Of a stretch of DNA of 64,000 nt, positions 41,835 to 51,672 are shown piece by piece. The DNA lies in the NCBI RefSeq assembly GCF_029211185.1, contig NZ_JARGDO010000002.1, positions 186,001 to 250,000 of the forward strand. Reading direction: 5' to 3'. The position numbers and the translations under genes are program-made. Below the pieces are notes generated by a model. It ran no database searches, was not told where the DNA came from, and saw only the letters and a list, made by a program, of their open reading frames with translations. The first letter of the stretch is position 1. Every line of letters starts with the position of its first letter. This DNA is from Tessaracoccus caeni (GTDB taxonomy: Bacteria > Actinomycetota > Actinomycetes > Propionibacteriales > Propionibacteriaceae).

Positions 41835-43196
41835 GTGACCGATGCTCCTCTCTTCAACGCGCTGGGGTGCGCTGTGCGGATCGACACGTCGGGCCTCTCC
41901 GCGAAGAGCGCGGCAGAGGTGGAGCGTGTGTGGTCGGGAGCCAGGTCCGAGGCAGGAGATCCGCTGCCGGTCGCACACCTGACGGTGCCGGTGCTCTCGA
42001 ATATCCCGCTCGAGGACGCGCTGTCGGTGCTATCGCAGCACGTCACCTTTGCGGCGCTGGAGGCCCGTCGAGGACCGCTCTGGATGCTGCACGCCGCCGG
42101 CGTCGCCGACTCGAACGGAAACGTCGTGGCGCTCATCGGCCCGTCGGGCCAGGGAAAGACGACGGCCGCGCGCACGTTGGCTCGTGAGTACGGATACGTC
42201 TCCGATGAAACGGTCGGGATCGAACTCGACGGCACGGTCGTCGCCTACCGCAAGCCGTTGTCGGTGATCGAGGACGCGGGCTGCGTCAAGGCCCAGCGCT
42301 CGCCCGCCGAACTATCACTGAATCCCCTCCCCCAGGCACCACTCAGGCTGGCAGCGCTGGTTCTTCTTGACCGCCGGACCGACGGGCCCGCCGAGCCGAT
42401 TGTCGAGCAGTGCGACCTCGGAGACGTGCTGGAGGAGCTCGTCGCACAGACCAGCTACATCGCCGACCTGCCCGACCCCCTACGGCGGATTCAGGCTCAC
42501 GCCGACGCCACGGGCGGCATCCGGCGAATCACCTACCGCGAGGCCGGATCCTTGGCCGCCGCGCTCGCGCCACTGTTCCAGGCCGCCAAACCGGTCGCGC
42601 TGCCGGCGGCCGGCTTCCACGCCACGCCGGTTTCATCGGTCTCAGGACACTACCGGGGCGCGTACCTCGACGCGCTGACCTTCGACGACCCCCACCGCGT
42701 CGCTCTCCTTCAACCCGACCTCCCTGCCGGTGCCACCTTCAGGGTGATCGCCGGCATCGGACCGGCGCTCTGGCTGGCGGCCAACGGGTCGGATCTCGAC
42801 CAGCTCACGGCGGCCGCCGAGTCGGCCTACGGGACGCCCGACGGAGTGGACGCGACAGCCGCGGTCTCCGATGCCGTCCGAGGGCTTCTCGACGAGGGCG
42901 TGCTCGAGACGGAGCCGGCCTGGCGCGTTCGTGACGACGTGGCGGTCACGAACTCAGGCGAACGGTTCGTCGCCTTGTCCCTTTCCGACCTGTTCCATCC
43001 GGCACCCGTAGCCCTCGAAGACTCCGCGGCGGTCATCTGGGAGATCCTCGCCGCTGCACGGGGAATAACGGCGTCCAAGCTCGTCGACGCCGTGGCGGCT
43101 CACGTCGGGCTCGAGCCCCATCAGGTCGACGGCGATGTCCGTCAGTTCCTGACGGCGCTGCAAGACGACGCGCTCGCCGAGGTGATCGCGCCCTGA
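41835..43196 (+). CDS. HprK-like P-loop protein with C-terminal PqqD-like domain
   Basis: 453 residues. LIGPSGQGKTTAARTLA (P-loop 102-110) followed by YGYVSDETVGIEL mimics HPr kinase/phosphorylase (GxSGxGKS then D(D/E) of Walker B). A middle region of about 230 residues is unassigned. The last 80 residues (FVALSLSDLFHPAPVALEDSA, then WEIL, ending with a winged helix) are PqqD-like, the fold used as RiPP recognition element. HprK-like, PqqD-like and NTP_transf_5 proteins recur together in polysaccharide and lasso-peptide clusters (family knowledge). The NTP_transf_5 protein lies 5 kb on. Target unknown. Confidence 0.72.
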   Translation: MTDAPLFNALGCAVRIDTSGLSAKSAAEVERVWSGARSEAGDPLPVAHLTVPVLSNIPLEDALSVLSQHVTFAALEARRGPLWMLHAAGVADSNGNVVALIGPSGQGKTTAARTLAREYGYVSDETVGIELDGTVVAYRKPLSVIEDAGCVKAQRSPAELSLNPLPQAPLRLAALVLLDRRTDGPAEPIVEQCDLGDVLEELVAQTSYIADLPDPLRRIQAHADATGGIRRITYREAGSLAAALAPLFQAAKPVALPAAGFHATPVSSVSGHYRGAYLDALTFDDPHRVALLQPDLPAGATFRVIAGIGPALWLAANGSDLDQLTAAAESAYGTPDGVDATAAVSDAVRGLLDEGVLETEPAWRVRDDVAVTNSGERFVALSLSDLFHPAPVALEDSAAVIWEILAAARGITASKLVDAVAAHVGLEPHQVDGDVRQFLTALQDDALAEVIAP

Positions 43197-43206
43197 TCGC
43201 AGTCGG

Positions 43207-43935
43207 CTATTGCGGAGCGCCCCACCGGCTCAGCGGCAGCACCACGAAGAACACTTCGCCGACGATGTCCTCGCGCGACACCAAGCGCGCGCAGCCCGAC
43301 GAGTCATCGGCCTCGCCGCCTCGGCACAGGCTGATCCCGTCGCTGGAGTTGGCGCGATTGTCGCCCAGCATCAGATAGTTGTCGTCCGGGATCGTGAGCG
43401 GCGCAAAGCAGCGCTGCGATCGTTCCCCGTCTTCGCAGTCGAGGATCCCCGGCTCGAAGGGAAGATCGCTTCCGAGATAGTCCTCTTCGATCGGCTGACC
43501 GTTGCGCTCGAGACTTCCCTCCGTGCTGCAACACGAGACGGTGTCCCCCGGCCCCGCTATGACGCGCTTGACCAGGGCATCGCTATTGGACGGGCCGAAT
43601 CCGAAGATGTCGCCGAACCAGCCGACGACGGTGCGCAGCGTCCCCCGTTGCGGAGCGTCGCCCCGCCACTCATCCGGCCGCTCGAATACCACGATGTCAC
43701 CGACCTGCGGATCCTCGCTCGTGTACGCAAGGCGATTGACGAGCAGCCGATCACCGGGGAGGAGCGTGTTCTCCATGGAGACGCTCGGAACCTGGTAGAT
43801 CTTGACGAAGAAGGCCTGCACCAGGGCGACGACCAACAACGCGGCGAGCAGGTGCACCAGGGGATGCCCTAGTGCCCTGCTCAGCCCTCGCCGGCCCGCG
43901 GGAGCGGACCGTGCTCGATCATTCTCCTGACGCAC
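43207..43935 (-). CDS. Signal peptidase I (S26), Cys-rich
   Basis: 242 residues from GTG 43935, inside the end of the upstream kinase gene (17-base overlap). One N-terminal helix (about 25-44), then PSVSMENTLLPGD with catalytic Ser53. The lysine is in LVKRVIAGPGDTV, and GDNRANSSDG is the conserved box E. It cleaves Sec/Tat signal peptides outside the membrane. Six cysteines (VSCCST; LDCEDGERSQRCF; SLCRGG; SSGCARL) sit in the extracytoplasmic loops, more than in ordinary LepB, and could pair. The location inside a polysaccharide locus suggests a dedicated rather than housekeeping peptidase (inference). Confidence 0.85.
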   Translation of the reverse strand: MRQENDRARSAPAGRRGLSRALGHPLVHLLAALLVVALVQAFFVKIYQVPSVSMENTLLPGDRLLVNRLAYTSEDPQVGDIVVFERPDEWRGDAPQRGTLRTVVGWFGDIFGFGPSNSDALVKRVIAGPGDTVSCCSTEGSLERNGQPIEEDYLGSDLPFEPGILDCEDGERSQRCFAPLTIPDDNYLMLGDNRANSSDGISLCRGGEADDSSGCARLVSREDIVGEVFFVVLPLSRWGAPQ

Positions 43936-45430
43936 GCCGTGCGGGATCGGGATGCAGTGCCGTCTCGTCCGCGCCAGGAGACAGCGGCTCCGGCAGAACC
44001 TCCGGCAGCTCAGACTCTTCGCTCGCTGAGCCGTAGTAGTCCCCGGAGTACTGGTAGCCGTAGTACGCGGCGCCCGGTCCCTTGGTCGGCACACGGTTCA
44101 GCACCACGCCCAGGGCCCGACCGCCGGCGCGGTCGAGGTTGTTCTGCGCCTTCTGGAGGGCATCGATGGTGGTCGATCCCACCCGGGCGACGACGATCGC
44201 GCCGTCGGTGTTGTGAGCCAGCACGGAGGGATCCGTGACGGGGATCAGCGGCGGGGCATCGACGATGACGAAAGCCTCGTTCTTGAGTTCGGCCACCAGG
44301 TCATGCATGCGCCTGGAGCCCAGCAGTTCGCTCGGGTTCGGCGGGATCTTTCCTGCGGCCACCACCAGGAGGTTGCCGTGGGGGCCGACGGACTGGGCGA
44401 CATCCTCGATGGATGCGCGGCCAGCCAGAACATCGGTGAGACCGACGTCTCCGGGCAAGCCGAAGATGGTCGCCAGCATCGGGCGACGAAGGTCGCCGTC
44501 GATCAGCACCACGCGTTGCCCGTTGGCAGCCATGGTGATCGCAAGGTTCGCGGCCGTCGTGGATTTTCCTTCGCCGGGCAACGAGCTGGTGACGACGACT
44601 GCCTTCGGGGGGTTGTCCACGTCCATGAACTGAATGTTGGTGCGCAACTCGCGGAGCGCCTCGGAGATGGAATGGAGGCGGTAGCCATCCTTGCCGCCCG
44701 TGCGGGCCATGCCGCCGTAGGGGATGAGCCTGCTCTCGTCGGTGAAGGCCTTCTCCTCGGGGATCGTGCCGACCACCGTGAGTCCGGTCTCCTTCTCCAC
44801 GGCCTCGGGCGAACGAACCCGCCGATCGAGGGTGTAACGCAGGAAGGCGTAGCCCACGCCGACGCCCAGTCCGATCAGTGCGCCGATGAGGAGCGCGAAC
44901 TTCACGTTGGGGGACGAGGGAGAGGTGGGCAGGCGCGCCGAGTCGGCGGCGTCGAGACGCACCGCGGCAACACCGTTCTCCCCTTCGCCACTCTCGAGTC
45001 GTTCGATCTCGGCCTGCATGCCGCGAACCCACGCGCCGGCCAGGTCACGGGCGGCCTCCGGGGTCGGCCCCGTGGCCTCCACCTGAATGATCGCGGTGTC
45101 GGCGGGATTCGACACGGACACGCGCCCAACCAGCGACTCCGGCGACACGTCGAGGCCGAGCTCCTTGATCGCGTGTTCTGCGACGGAGCGCCACGATCCC
45201 AACTCGACGTACGACTTCACCTTGGACTTCGCCAGGGTGTCGGCGAGATAGGTGCTGCTGCTGTCCGTCTTCCCGGTTTCCGCGGAGGCCACGTAGCCAT
45301 TGGCGTCCGCCGAATAGACCTTCGGCTGGAGCAGGGTCCACCCGAAGGCGAGCACGAGGCCTGCCACTACACACAGCAACGCGCCTAGCCAGTGGGCACG
45401 CGCGATACGAAGATAATCTCGGAGTTCCAT
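43919..45430 (-). CDS. Fused Wzz chain-length regulator / BY-kinase
   Basis: 503 residues. Wzz-like part: helix at 13-34, periplasmic-type segment, second helix at 177-197. BY-kinase part: Walker A LPGEGKST (284-291), Walker A' VVLIDGDLRRP, Walker B FVIVDAPPL. The C-terminal tail has a Tyr cluster (YYGYQYSGDYYGS) for autophosphorylation. It sets polysaccharide chain length in cycles of Tyr phosphorylation. The likely opposing phosphatase is the gene at 47502. The stop overlaps the signal peptidase gene. The leader is 45431-45687 with palindromes. Confidence 0.92.
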   Translation of the reverse strand: MELRDYLRIARAHWLGALLCVVAGLVLAFGWTLLQPKVYSADANGYVASAETGKTDSSSTYLADTLAKSKVKSYVELGSWRSVAEHAIKELGLDVSPESLVGRVSVSNPADTAIIQVEATGPTPEAARDLAGAWVRGMQAEIERLESGEGENGVAAVRLDAADSARLPTSPSSPNVKFALLIGALIGLGVGVGYAFLRYTLDRRVRSPEAVEKETGLTVVGTIPEEKAFTDESRLIPYGGMARTGGKDGYRLHSISEALRELRTNIQFMDVDNPPKAVVVTSSLPGEGKSTTAANLAITMAANGQRVVLIDGDLRRPMLATIFGLPGDVGLTDVLAGRASIEDVAQSVGPHGNLLVVAAGKIPPNPSELLGSRRMHDLVAELKNEAFVIVDAPPLIPVTDPSVLAHNTDGAIVVARVGSTTIDALQKAQNNLDRAGGRALGVVLNRVPTKGPGAAYYGYQYSGDYYGSASEESELPEVLPEPLSPGADETALHPDPARRASGE

Positions 45431-45622
45431 TTTCCCTTACCGCTTTAGAGCTCTACGCACGGGAGCTGAGTCCCATGGTCAAGGGCGTAGCCCAACGTTC
45501 GGCCACCACCCCGCCTTATGTTAGCAGGAAGCCAACACCACAAGAACTCGGCAAGAAGGCCGGCGAGCGGGCGTTCCGGCGGCGGCCGGGAGAGGCCCGT
45601 TTCATATATTCCTCAACCACTA

Positions 45623-45659
45623 CGACTTAAGTCGAGGTTTTATCTAGACAAAAGTCTAG
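45623..45659. promoter_or_regulatory. Two palindromes upstream of the kinase operon
   Basis: CGACTTAAGTCG (45623-45634, perfect) and CTAGAC-AAAA-GTCTAG (45644-45659) in an AT-rich stretch between the secreted-protein terminator and the kinase gene. They probably mark the minus-strand promoter and its control site. The regulator could be the AraC-type gene nearby, unproven. Confidence 0.4.
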
Positions 45660-45687
45660 GTATTTCGATTTCGATACCGAAACACGA

Positions 45688-45724
45688 AATTGGGGCGGCT
45701 CCCTCGAGAGGAGCCGCCCCAATT
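45688..45724. terminator. 15-bp hairpin terminator
   Basis: AATTGGGGCGGCTCC pairs with GGAGCCGCCCCAATT around a CTCGAG-containing loop, 24 bases past the stop of the secreted-protein gene (minus strand). Confidence 0.85.
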
Positions 45725-45747
45725 CAGGCCTTGTGGCTGAGCATCGC

Positions 45748-46350
45748 TCAGTCGCCGCTGGGCCATTCCTGGATCGTACGGGTCGACCAGTTGCCACCGT
45801 TGACGTTGGCAACCCGGATGCGCTGACGCGCCTGCACCGTGTCGAAGTTCGGAGCCGTGCCCAGAGCCGTGCCCGAGAAGCTGACCGCAGGAACCGGGAA
45901 GGTGGCCTGAGCGGTCTGCGACGGCGCGGTGGAGAGGATGAAGAAGCGGGTGGCGGAGGTGGTCACCGAGACCGCCCACGCGATGCCGCCGATGGTGTTG
46001 ACGAAGCTGCCCGCGGCGACGGGCTGGCCGGCGAGGGAGCCATTGCTCCACGTAGCGGTCAGGCCGTTGGCGTCACGCACGTCGGACTCGGACGACAGCA
46101 CACCGGTCTCCCAGGCAGAGCCGACGATGTTGTTGATCTGGATGTGGCCACCGAGCGTGCCGGAAACCGCGCCGGTGCCGAAGTTGCCATCGATCGAAGT
46201 GCCAGTGCCCACCGAAATGGTGGCCTGCTCGGCGCTCGCGGCAGCCATCGGAGCCGCGGCAGCGACAGCGACGACGGGCGCAGCCCATGCAGCGGCCTTG
46301 ACGACAGAGCGACGCTTGACGCCCTGGCCCTCGATATTGTTTTCGGTCAT
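45748..46350 (-). CDS. Small secreted protein with twin-arginine-like signal
   Basis: 200 residues. KRRSVVKAAAWAAPVVAVAA then MAAAS: an RR motif, a hydrophobic core with the W-A-A-P pattern common in actinobacterial exported proteins, and an AxA cleavage site. The mature part is Gly/Ser/Thr/Ala-rich, probably beta, without cysteines, and with WS, SG and NG pairs (ATWSNGSLAG). I recognise no enzyme family. AAAGGACGG precedes ATG at 46350. It has its own promoter and strong terminator between two regulator-type genes, so it may be an abundant surface or matrix protein of the locus. Confidence 0.7.
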   Translation of the reverse strand: MTENNIEGQGVKRRSVVKAAAWAAPVVAVAAAAPMAAASAEQATISVGTGTSIDGNFGTGAVSGTLGGHIQINNIVGSAWETGVLSSESDVRDANGLTATWSNGSLAGQPVAAGSFVNTIGGIAWAVSVTTSATRFFILSTAPSQTAQATFPVPAVSFSGTALGTAPNFDTVQARQRIRVANVNGGNWSTRTIQEWPSGD

Positions 46351-46419
46351 AACTCGTGACCGTCCTTTCTTGTCTTGTGCCCCAAGCCACCTGAGTGTGA
46401 CCCAGATGGGATTGCGTTT

Positions 46420-46425
46420 CTTATA
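46420..46425 (-). promoter_or_regulatory. -10 element of the secreted-protein gene
   Basis: TATAAG on the minus strand, about 70 bases before the ATG at 46350. No good -35 is seen. It lies in the 152-base gap after the AraC-type gene. Confidence 0.35.
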
Positions 46426-46502
46426 CCAGCACCAGTCCCACGGAATTGAGAAACCCATCTCGACACGCTGGCGCATTTTGCATAAGACACGTCGCAATGC
46501 GT

Positions 46503-47303
46503 CTAGGGTCTCATCGATGACGGTCGACCGTACCCAGCTTGGGCCATGGCCCGCCCCAAGCTGGAGGCCCCACTGAACCCGACGTGATGGGCGATCTGGT
46601 CGACTCCGAGCATCGCATAGCCGGGGTCGGTGAGCATCTCCCTCGCCCGATCCAGGCGGATCCTTCGGAGCTCGTTGCGGATCGTCGTACCGCGCCTGGC
46701 GAACTCCCGTTCGAGTTGACGTCGCGACAGGTTCACCGACTCCGCCACCGCATCCGAGGTGAGGCCCAGGTCGGCATGCTGCGCAGCCAGCGTGGCCAAT
46801 GCACGCTGGTAGGGATCGTGGACCTGAGGAAGGACACTCTCGCCGGTGCTCAACTCGGCGAGGACGCCTTGCAGCATCTCCTGGAGCAGACGTTCTATGT
46901 AATAGCCGCCGAGCCGGGTGGGCGACACGGCATCCTTCGCCACCAGCTGCAGAGCGAACGCCACGATCGGGCGCACGAGCGCCACGTCCGAGAGCAGGAT
47001 CGGCGACGCGCCCCAAAAGCTCGCGGGCGTGTCTTGCGCCAACTCGCCCGGCCCCTTGATCACCGTCACGCTCCCCCCGGACGGCGTCGCCAGATCGCAG
47101 GTCACCCCCACGCCGAGAAGGGCCGCCTCCCCCCGCGAGAGCGGAATCTCGTAGCTTCCGCCGCGAAGCAGAACGTCGCCGTTCATGACCACGACGAGAC
47201 GCAACTCAGTGTCTCTAGCAAGCGGGGCGACGACGCCGGACGGGGATCTGTGCACGTCGATGGTGACGGTGCCGAACGACGTGCCCGTGTTCACTCGCTT
47301 CAC
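46503..47303 (-). CDS. AraC-type transcriptional regulator
   Basis: 266 residues. An N-terminal cupin-like sensory part (LRLVVVMNGDVLLRGGSYEIPLSRG...) and a C-terminal double helix-turn-helix: TSDAVAESVNLSRRQLEREFARRG, then MLTDPGYAMLGVDQIAHHVGF, the AraC signature. It is transcribed toward the secreted-protein gene and is the only classical transcription factor in the polysaccharide region. Ligand unknown. Confidence 0.85.
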   Translation of the reverse strand: MKRVNTGTSFGTVTIDVHRSPSGVVAPLARDTELRLVVVMNGDVLLRGGSYEIPLSRGEAALLGVGVTCDLATPSGGSVTVIKGPGELAQDTPASFWGASPILLSDVALVRPIVAFALQLVAKDAVSPTRLGGYYIERLLQEMLQGVLAELSTGESVLPQVHDPYQRALATLAAQHADLGLTSDAVAESVNLSRRQLEREFARRGTTIRNELRRIRLDRAREMLTDPGYAMLGVDQIAHHVGFSGASSLGRAMAQAGYGRPSSMRP

Positions 47304-47501
47304 GTGATCACCCTCGACTCGCTAGATCCGATGGTCCCGGCCGGCTCCGCACGCCGCGTCCCTCCATGGCAGCGACGACCGTTGGCGCTGTACTCTACTC
47401 CTAGGACGGTCAGCGCCGAGCGGAAACGCTTCCACTCAGGCCATCCCACAACAGGAGACCGAGATCCCCCAGCATCAGGCGCAGGACGCCCAGGAGTGCA
47501 T

Positions 47502-48110
47502 ATGTTCGAGATCCTCACTGTCTGCACCGGCAACATCTGCCGGTCACCCCTAGCCGAGTTGATGCTCCGCAATCAGCTCGAGGACCTACCCGCAAAGATC
47601 CACAGCGCGGGTACCTACGATCTGGGAGCGTCCCGGATGACCTCCGACGCGCAACGACTGGCGGTTCTAGGCGGCGTCTCGCCGGAAGAAGCCAAGGAGC
47701 ACCGGTCCACCCTTCTTCTCGAGCCGATGGCGAAGACCCCCGACCTGATCCTCACCATGACCCGAGACCACCGGCGCCTCGTCCTTCAGCTGGCTCCTGC
47801 GCGGATGCGTTTCGCGTTCACGATCCGCGAGTTCGCCCGAATCGCGGCGTCGGTCCCGGACTCGGAGATACAGCGCCGCGCCGCGGAAGCCGGCGACGAC
47901 CCGTCGGCGAGGCTCCGTGCCGCGGTGGCCGTCGTCTCCTCGCACCGCGGAGCGGCCCCCGCCCCGAGGGCTCCCGAGGACGACGACGTGATCGACCCCT
48001 ATCGTCACCCCTGGGAGACTTATCAACTCATGGCCTCGCAGCTCACCCCGGCTGTCGAACACGTCGTCCGCACGGTGCGCCTCGCCATGGATCAACCAGG
48101 GGAGCGTTAG
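47502..48110 (+). CDS. Low-molecular-weight protein tyrosine phosphatase
   Basis: 202 residues. CTGNICRS gives the CX5R(S) loop with C8 and R14, and DPYRHP near residue 166 gives the general acid Asp. Longer than the usual 150-160: about 45 residues with Ser/Ala/Pro-rich content (SSHRGAAPAPRAPEDDD) precede the acid loop. Such phosphatases reverse BY-kinase autophosphorylation, so the fused Wzz/kinase is the natural partner. CAGGAG lies 5 bases before the ATG. It faces opposite to the AraC gene and is followed by the NTP_transf_5 gene. Confidence 0.87.
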   Translation: MFEILTVCTGNICRSPLAELMLRNQLEDLPAKIHSAGTYDLGASRMTSDAQRLAVLGGVSPEEAKEHRSTLLLEPMAKTPDLILTMTRDHRRLVLQLAPARMRFAFTIREFARIAASVPDSEIQRRAAEAGDDPSARLRAAVAVVSSHRGAAPAPRAPEDDDVIDPYRHPWETYQLMASQLTPAVEHVVRTVRLAMDQPGER

Positions 48111-48195
48111 CGTCCATCCGCCGAAATCACGTGTATCATTCCCGGACCGGGGGACGAACTCAGGCGCGATGGGGCCGACGACAGGGAGACCATAC

Positions 48196-49143
48196 ATGGA
48201 GCATCGGGCTCCGACTCTAGGCATCGACGAGTCGATAGAACTCGCTCACGCCTGGATCCAGAGACTCGCGGATTCACAGGGCATACGCGTCTTGTTCATC
48301 AAGGGCCCGTCCTTGCACCTCCTCGACCTGCGCCCGTTCCATATCTCGTCGGACGTCGACATCATGGTTCACCCCGACGACTTTCCTCGCATGTGCGCCA
48401 CCTTGGAGAAGGCAGGCTGGCGCCCTCGTGAGGCCGGCTTCCTGCTGGACCACATCGCCCACCACTCGCGCACCTACCTTTCGGATCGCTGGCCGTGCGA
48501 CATCGACATCCACCGGCGCTTTCCCGGATTCCTCACCGCCCAGGAGGAGGTGTTCGAGATCCTGTGGGAAGACCGAACCGTGCTGAGGTACGCCGATCAC
48601 GACTGCACGACCACCGGGCGAAACGGCAGCGCCCTGGTGCTCGCACTGCATGCCTTGCGCAGCCTCGCGCAGAGCACTCGCCACAATCAGGAGCTCGAGT
48701 ATCTGCTCTCTGCCCCGTTCACCATCAGCGAACTGCAAGAGCTGGGGCGGCTCGCCAGCCGGACCGGCTGCACCGAGCCACTGGAAGCGATACTGGCTCA
48801 GCTCAATGCCCCCAGCCATCGCGACAAAGCGCCGCTGGACATCGGCGCGCTGCGCGACTGGAAGGTCCGCACGGATGTGAGGGAGAACGGCATCGGCGCG
48901 TACGCGTGGCTGAAGCTGGTCCTCGACGCTCCGCTCAGCAACAAGCCGACCGTGCTGTGGCGAGCCATCTGGCCCACCGACAGCGACCTCACTCTGCACC
49001 ATCCCGATCTGCCCAGCGACCCCGCAGCAAGGAACCGGATCCGGCGCAAGCGCCTGATCAGTGGAATCCGCGCGCTCCCCCACGTCGTCCGCTCGATCGT
49101 GCGCAACCGCCGGGCCGGCGGCGACACGCCCCAGCACCTGTGA
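48196..49143 (+). CDS. Uncharacterised nucleotidyltransferase family (NTP_transf_5)
   Basis: 315 residues. FIKGPSLHLL, then SSDVDIMVHPDDF (the metal-binding DxD of the nucleotidyltransferase fold), and WPCDIDIHRRFPGF, the third acidic residue. These are the conserved blocks of NTP_transf_5 (PF14907-like). The C-terminus is basic. Relatives sit beside HprK-like and PqqD-like genes in polysaccharide and lasso-peptide clusters; biochemical role is unknown. ATG at 48196 has AGGGAG upstream; 48169 is a less likely in-frame start. Confidence 0.78.
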   Translation: MEHRAPTLGIDESIELAHAWIQRLADSQGIRVLFIKGPSLHLLDLRPFHISSDVDIMVHPDDFPRMCATLEKAGWRPREAGFLLDHIAHHSRTYLSDRWPCDIDIHRRFPGFLTAQEEVFEILWEDRTVLRYADHDCTTTGRNGSALVLALHALRSLAQSTRHNQELEYLLSAPFTISELQELGRLASRTGCTEPLEAILAQLNAPSHRDKAPLDIGALRDWKVRTDVRENGIGAYAWLKLVLDAPLSNKPTVLWRAIWPTDSDLTLHHPDLPSDPAARNRIRRKRLISGIRALPHVVRSIVRNRRAGGDTPQHL

Positions 49144-49411
49144 CAGGGCATGGATCGTGCTCGATTCCGCCTCATCCATCGCGGCAGAATGGCATGCACG
49201 GCAGGTGTCGCGGAGCCCGCGCACCGAGATCGATTGCGGTGAACGACCCGTATCGGGCTAGGCTATGACGGGAACGGCGTCCTGCCCTTAATACACCTCC
49301 TACGTTTCTGGGGTTTCCGCGCCGCCCACCATTCACGCTGAGAGCGCCGCGCGGTTCCACCCCGGCGATCCTCTCCAGACACAGTGCCTTGACCATGGGG
49401 AATGAGGAGAC
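49144..49411. other. Gene-free gap before the sugar-nucleotide genes
   Basis: 268 bases without a gene. A possible promoter is TTGCGG (49234) with TAGGCT (49259), a long 19-base spacer. The dehydrogenase start at 49412 has GAGGAG nearby (49404). Confidence 0.35.
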
Positions 49412-50689
<1,278 letters not shown>

Positions 50690-50708
50690 CGCCGGCAAGG
50701 AGACAGAC

Positions 50709-51638
50709 ATGAAGATTCTCATCACCGGCGGCGCCGGATTCATCGGTTCGAACCTCGCTCGGCATGCCACCGCCGTCGGGCACGAGGTGACCGTGCTGGA
50801 CGACCTGTCCACCGGCTACGAAGACAACCTCGACGGCTTGCCCGTCCGGTTCATCCGCGGCAGCCTCACCGAGCGCGACGTCGTCGTGGAAGCCTGTGGC
50901 GACCAGGACTCCATCGTGCATCTCGGTGCTCTCGGCAGCGTGCCCCGCAGCATCGCGAACCCGCAGCGCACCCACGAGGTCAACATCAACGGCACGCTGA
51001 ACGTGCTGGAAGCGGCGCGGGAGGTCGGCGTCGGCCACCTGCTGTTCGCGTCGTCGAGCTCGGTCTACGGCAAGAACCCGGCGCTACCCAAGCACGAGCG
51101 CGAGTGGGTTCGCCCCATGAGCCCGTACGCCGTCACCAAGCTGGCCGGTGAGCAGTACATGCTCGCCTACCAGCAGGCCTTCGGTCTGGAGACGCTGGCA
51201 TTCCGCTTCTTCAACGTCTACGGGCCAGGCCAGCGTCCCGGACACGCGTATGCCGCAGTGATCCCCGTCTTCCTGGATTGCCTCCTGCGCGACCAGCCGC
51301 TGCCGGTGAACGGCGACGGAACCCAGTCGCGTGACTTCACCTACGTCGACACGGTCTGCAGCGTGCTGCTGGACGCCGTTGAGCGCCGGGTGAGCCACGA
51401 CGAGCCGGTGAACCTTGCCTTCGGCACCAACACCAACCTGCTCGAGCTGATCGACAAGATCGCCCAGATCACGGGCCTCTCGCCGAGCGTCCTGCATCGC
51501 GACCCCCGGGCGGGCGACGTGCCGCATTCCCAGGCCGCGAACGCGGTGCTGCAGGGCTTGTTCCCGCAGGTCCAGCCCGTCGGCCTCGAACAGGGCATCG
51601 AGCGCACCTGGGAGTGGCTGAAGCAGGTCACCGTCTGA
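50709..51638 (+). CDS. NAD-dependent UDP-sugar 4-epimerase (TviC/WbpP-like)
   Basis: 309 residues, extended SDR. GGAGFIGSNLA, then SSSSVYGKNPALPK, YAVTKLAGE (Tyr-Lys), RFFNVYGPGQRPGHAYAAVIP and SRDFTYVDT. GAAG spacing and pairing with the preceding dehydrogenase suggest Glc/Gal epimerisation of a UDP-HexNAc or its acid. GGAGA precedes the ATG. A perfect 46-bp palindrome ends the transcription unit. Confidence 0.87.
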   Translation: MKILITGGAGFIGSNLARHATAVGHEVTVLDDLSTGYEDNLDGLPVRFIRGSLTERDVVVEACGDQDSIVHLGALGSVPRSIANPQRTHEVNINGTLNVLEAAREVGVGHLLFASSSSVYGKNPALPKHEREWVRPMSPYAVTKLAGEQYMLAYQQAFGLETLAFRFFNVYGPGQRPGHAYAAVIPVFLDCLLRDQPLPVNGDGTQSRDFTYVDTVCSVLLDAVERRVSHDEPVNLAFGTNTNLLELIDKIAQITGLSPSVLHRDPRAGDVPHSQAANAVLQGLFPQVQPVGLEQGIERTWEWLKQVTV

Positions 51639-51672
51639 TCGAGTGCCACGAGGTTCCACGGAGCCGCTGACA

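Noticed and set aside
45748-47016. Extended version (422 codons) of the secreted protein
   Set aside because: The extension is antisense-like Arg-rich sequence through the AraC gene; the ATG at 46350 has a ribosome site and starts directly before the signal peptide.
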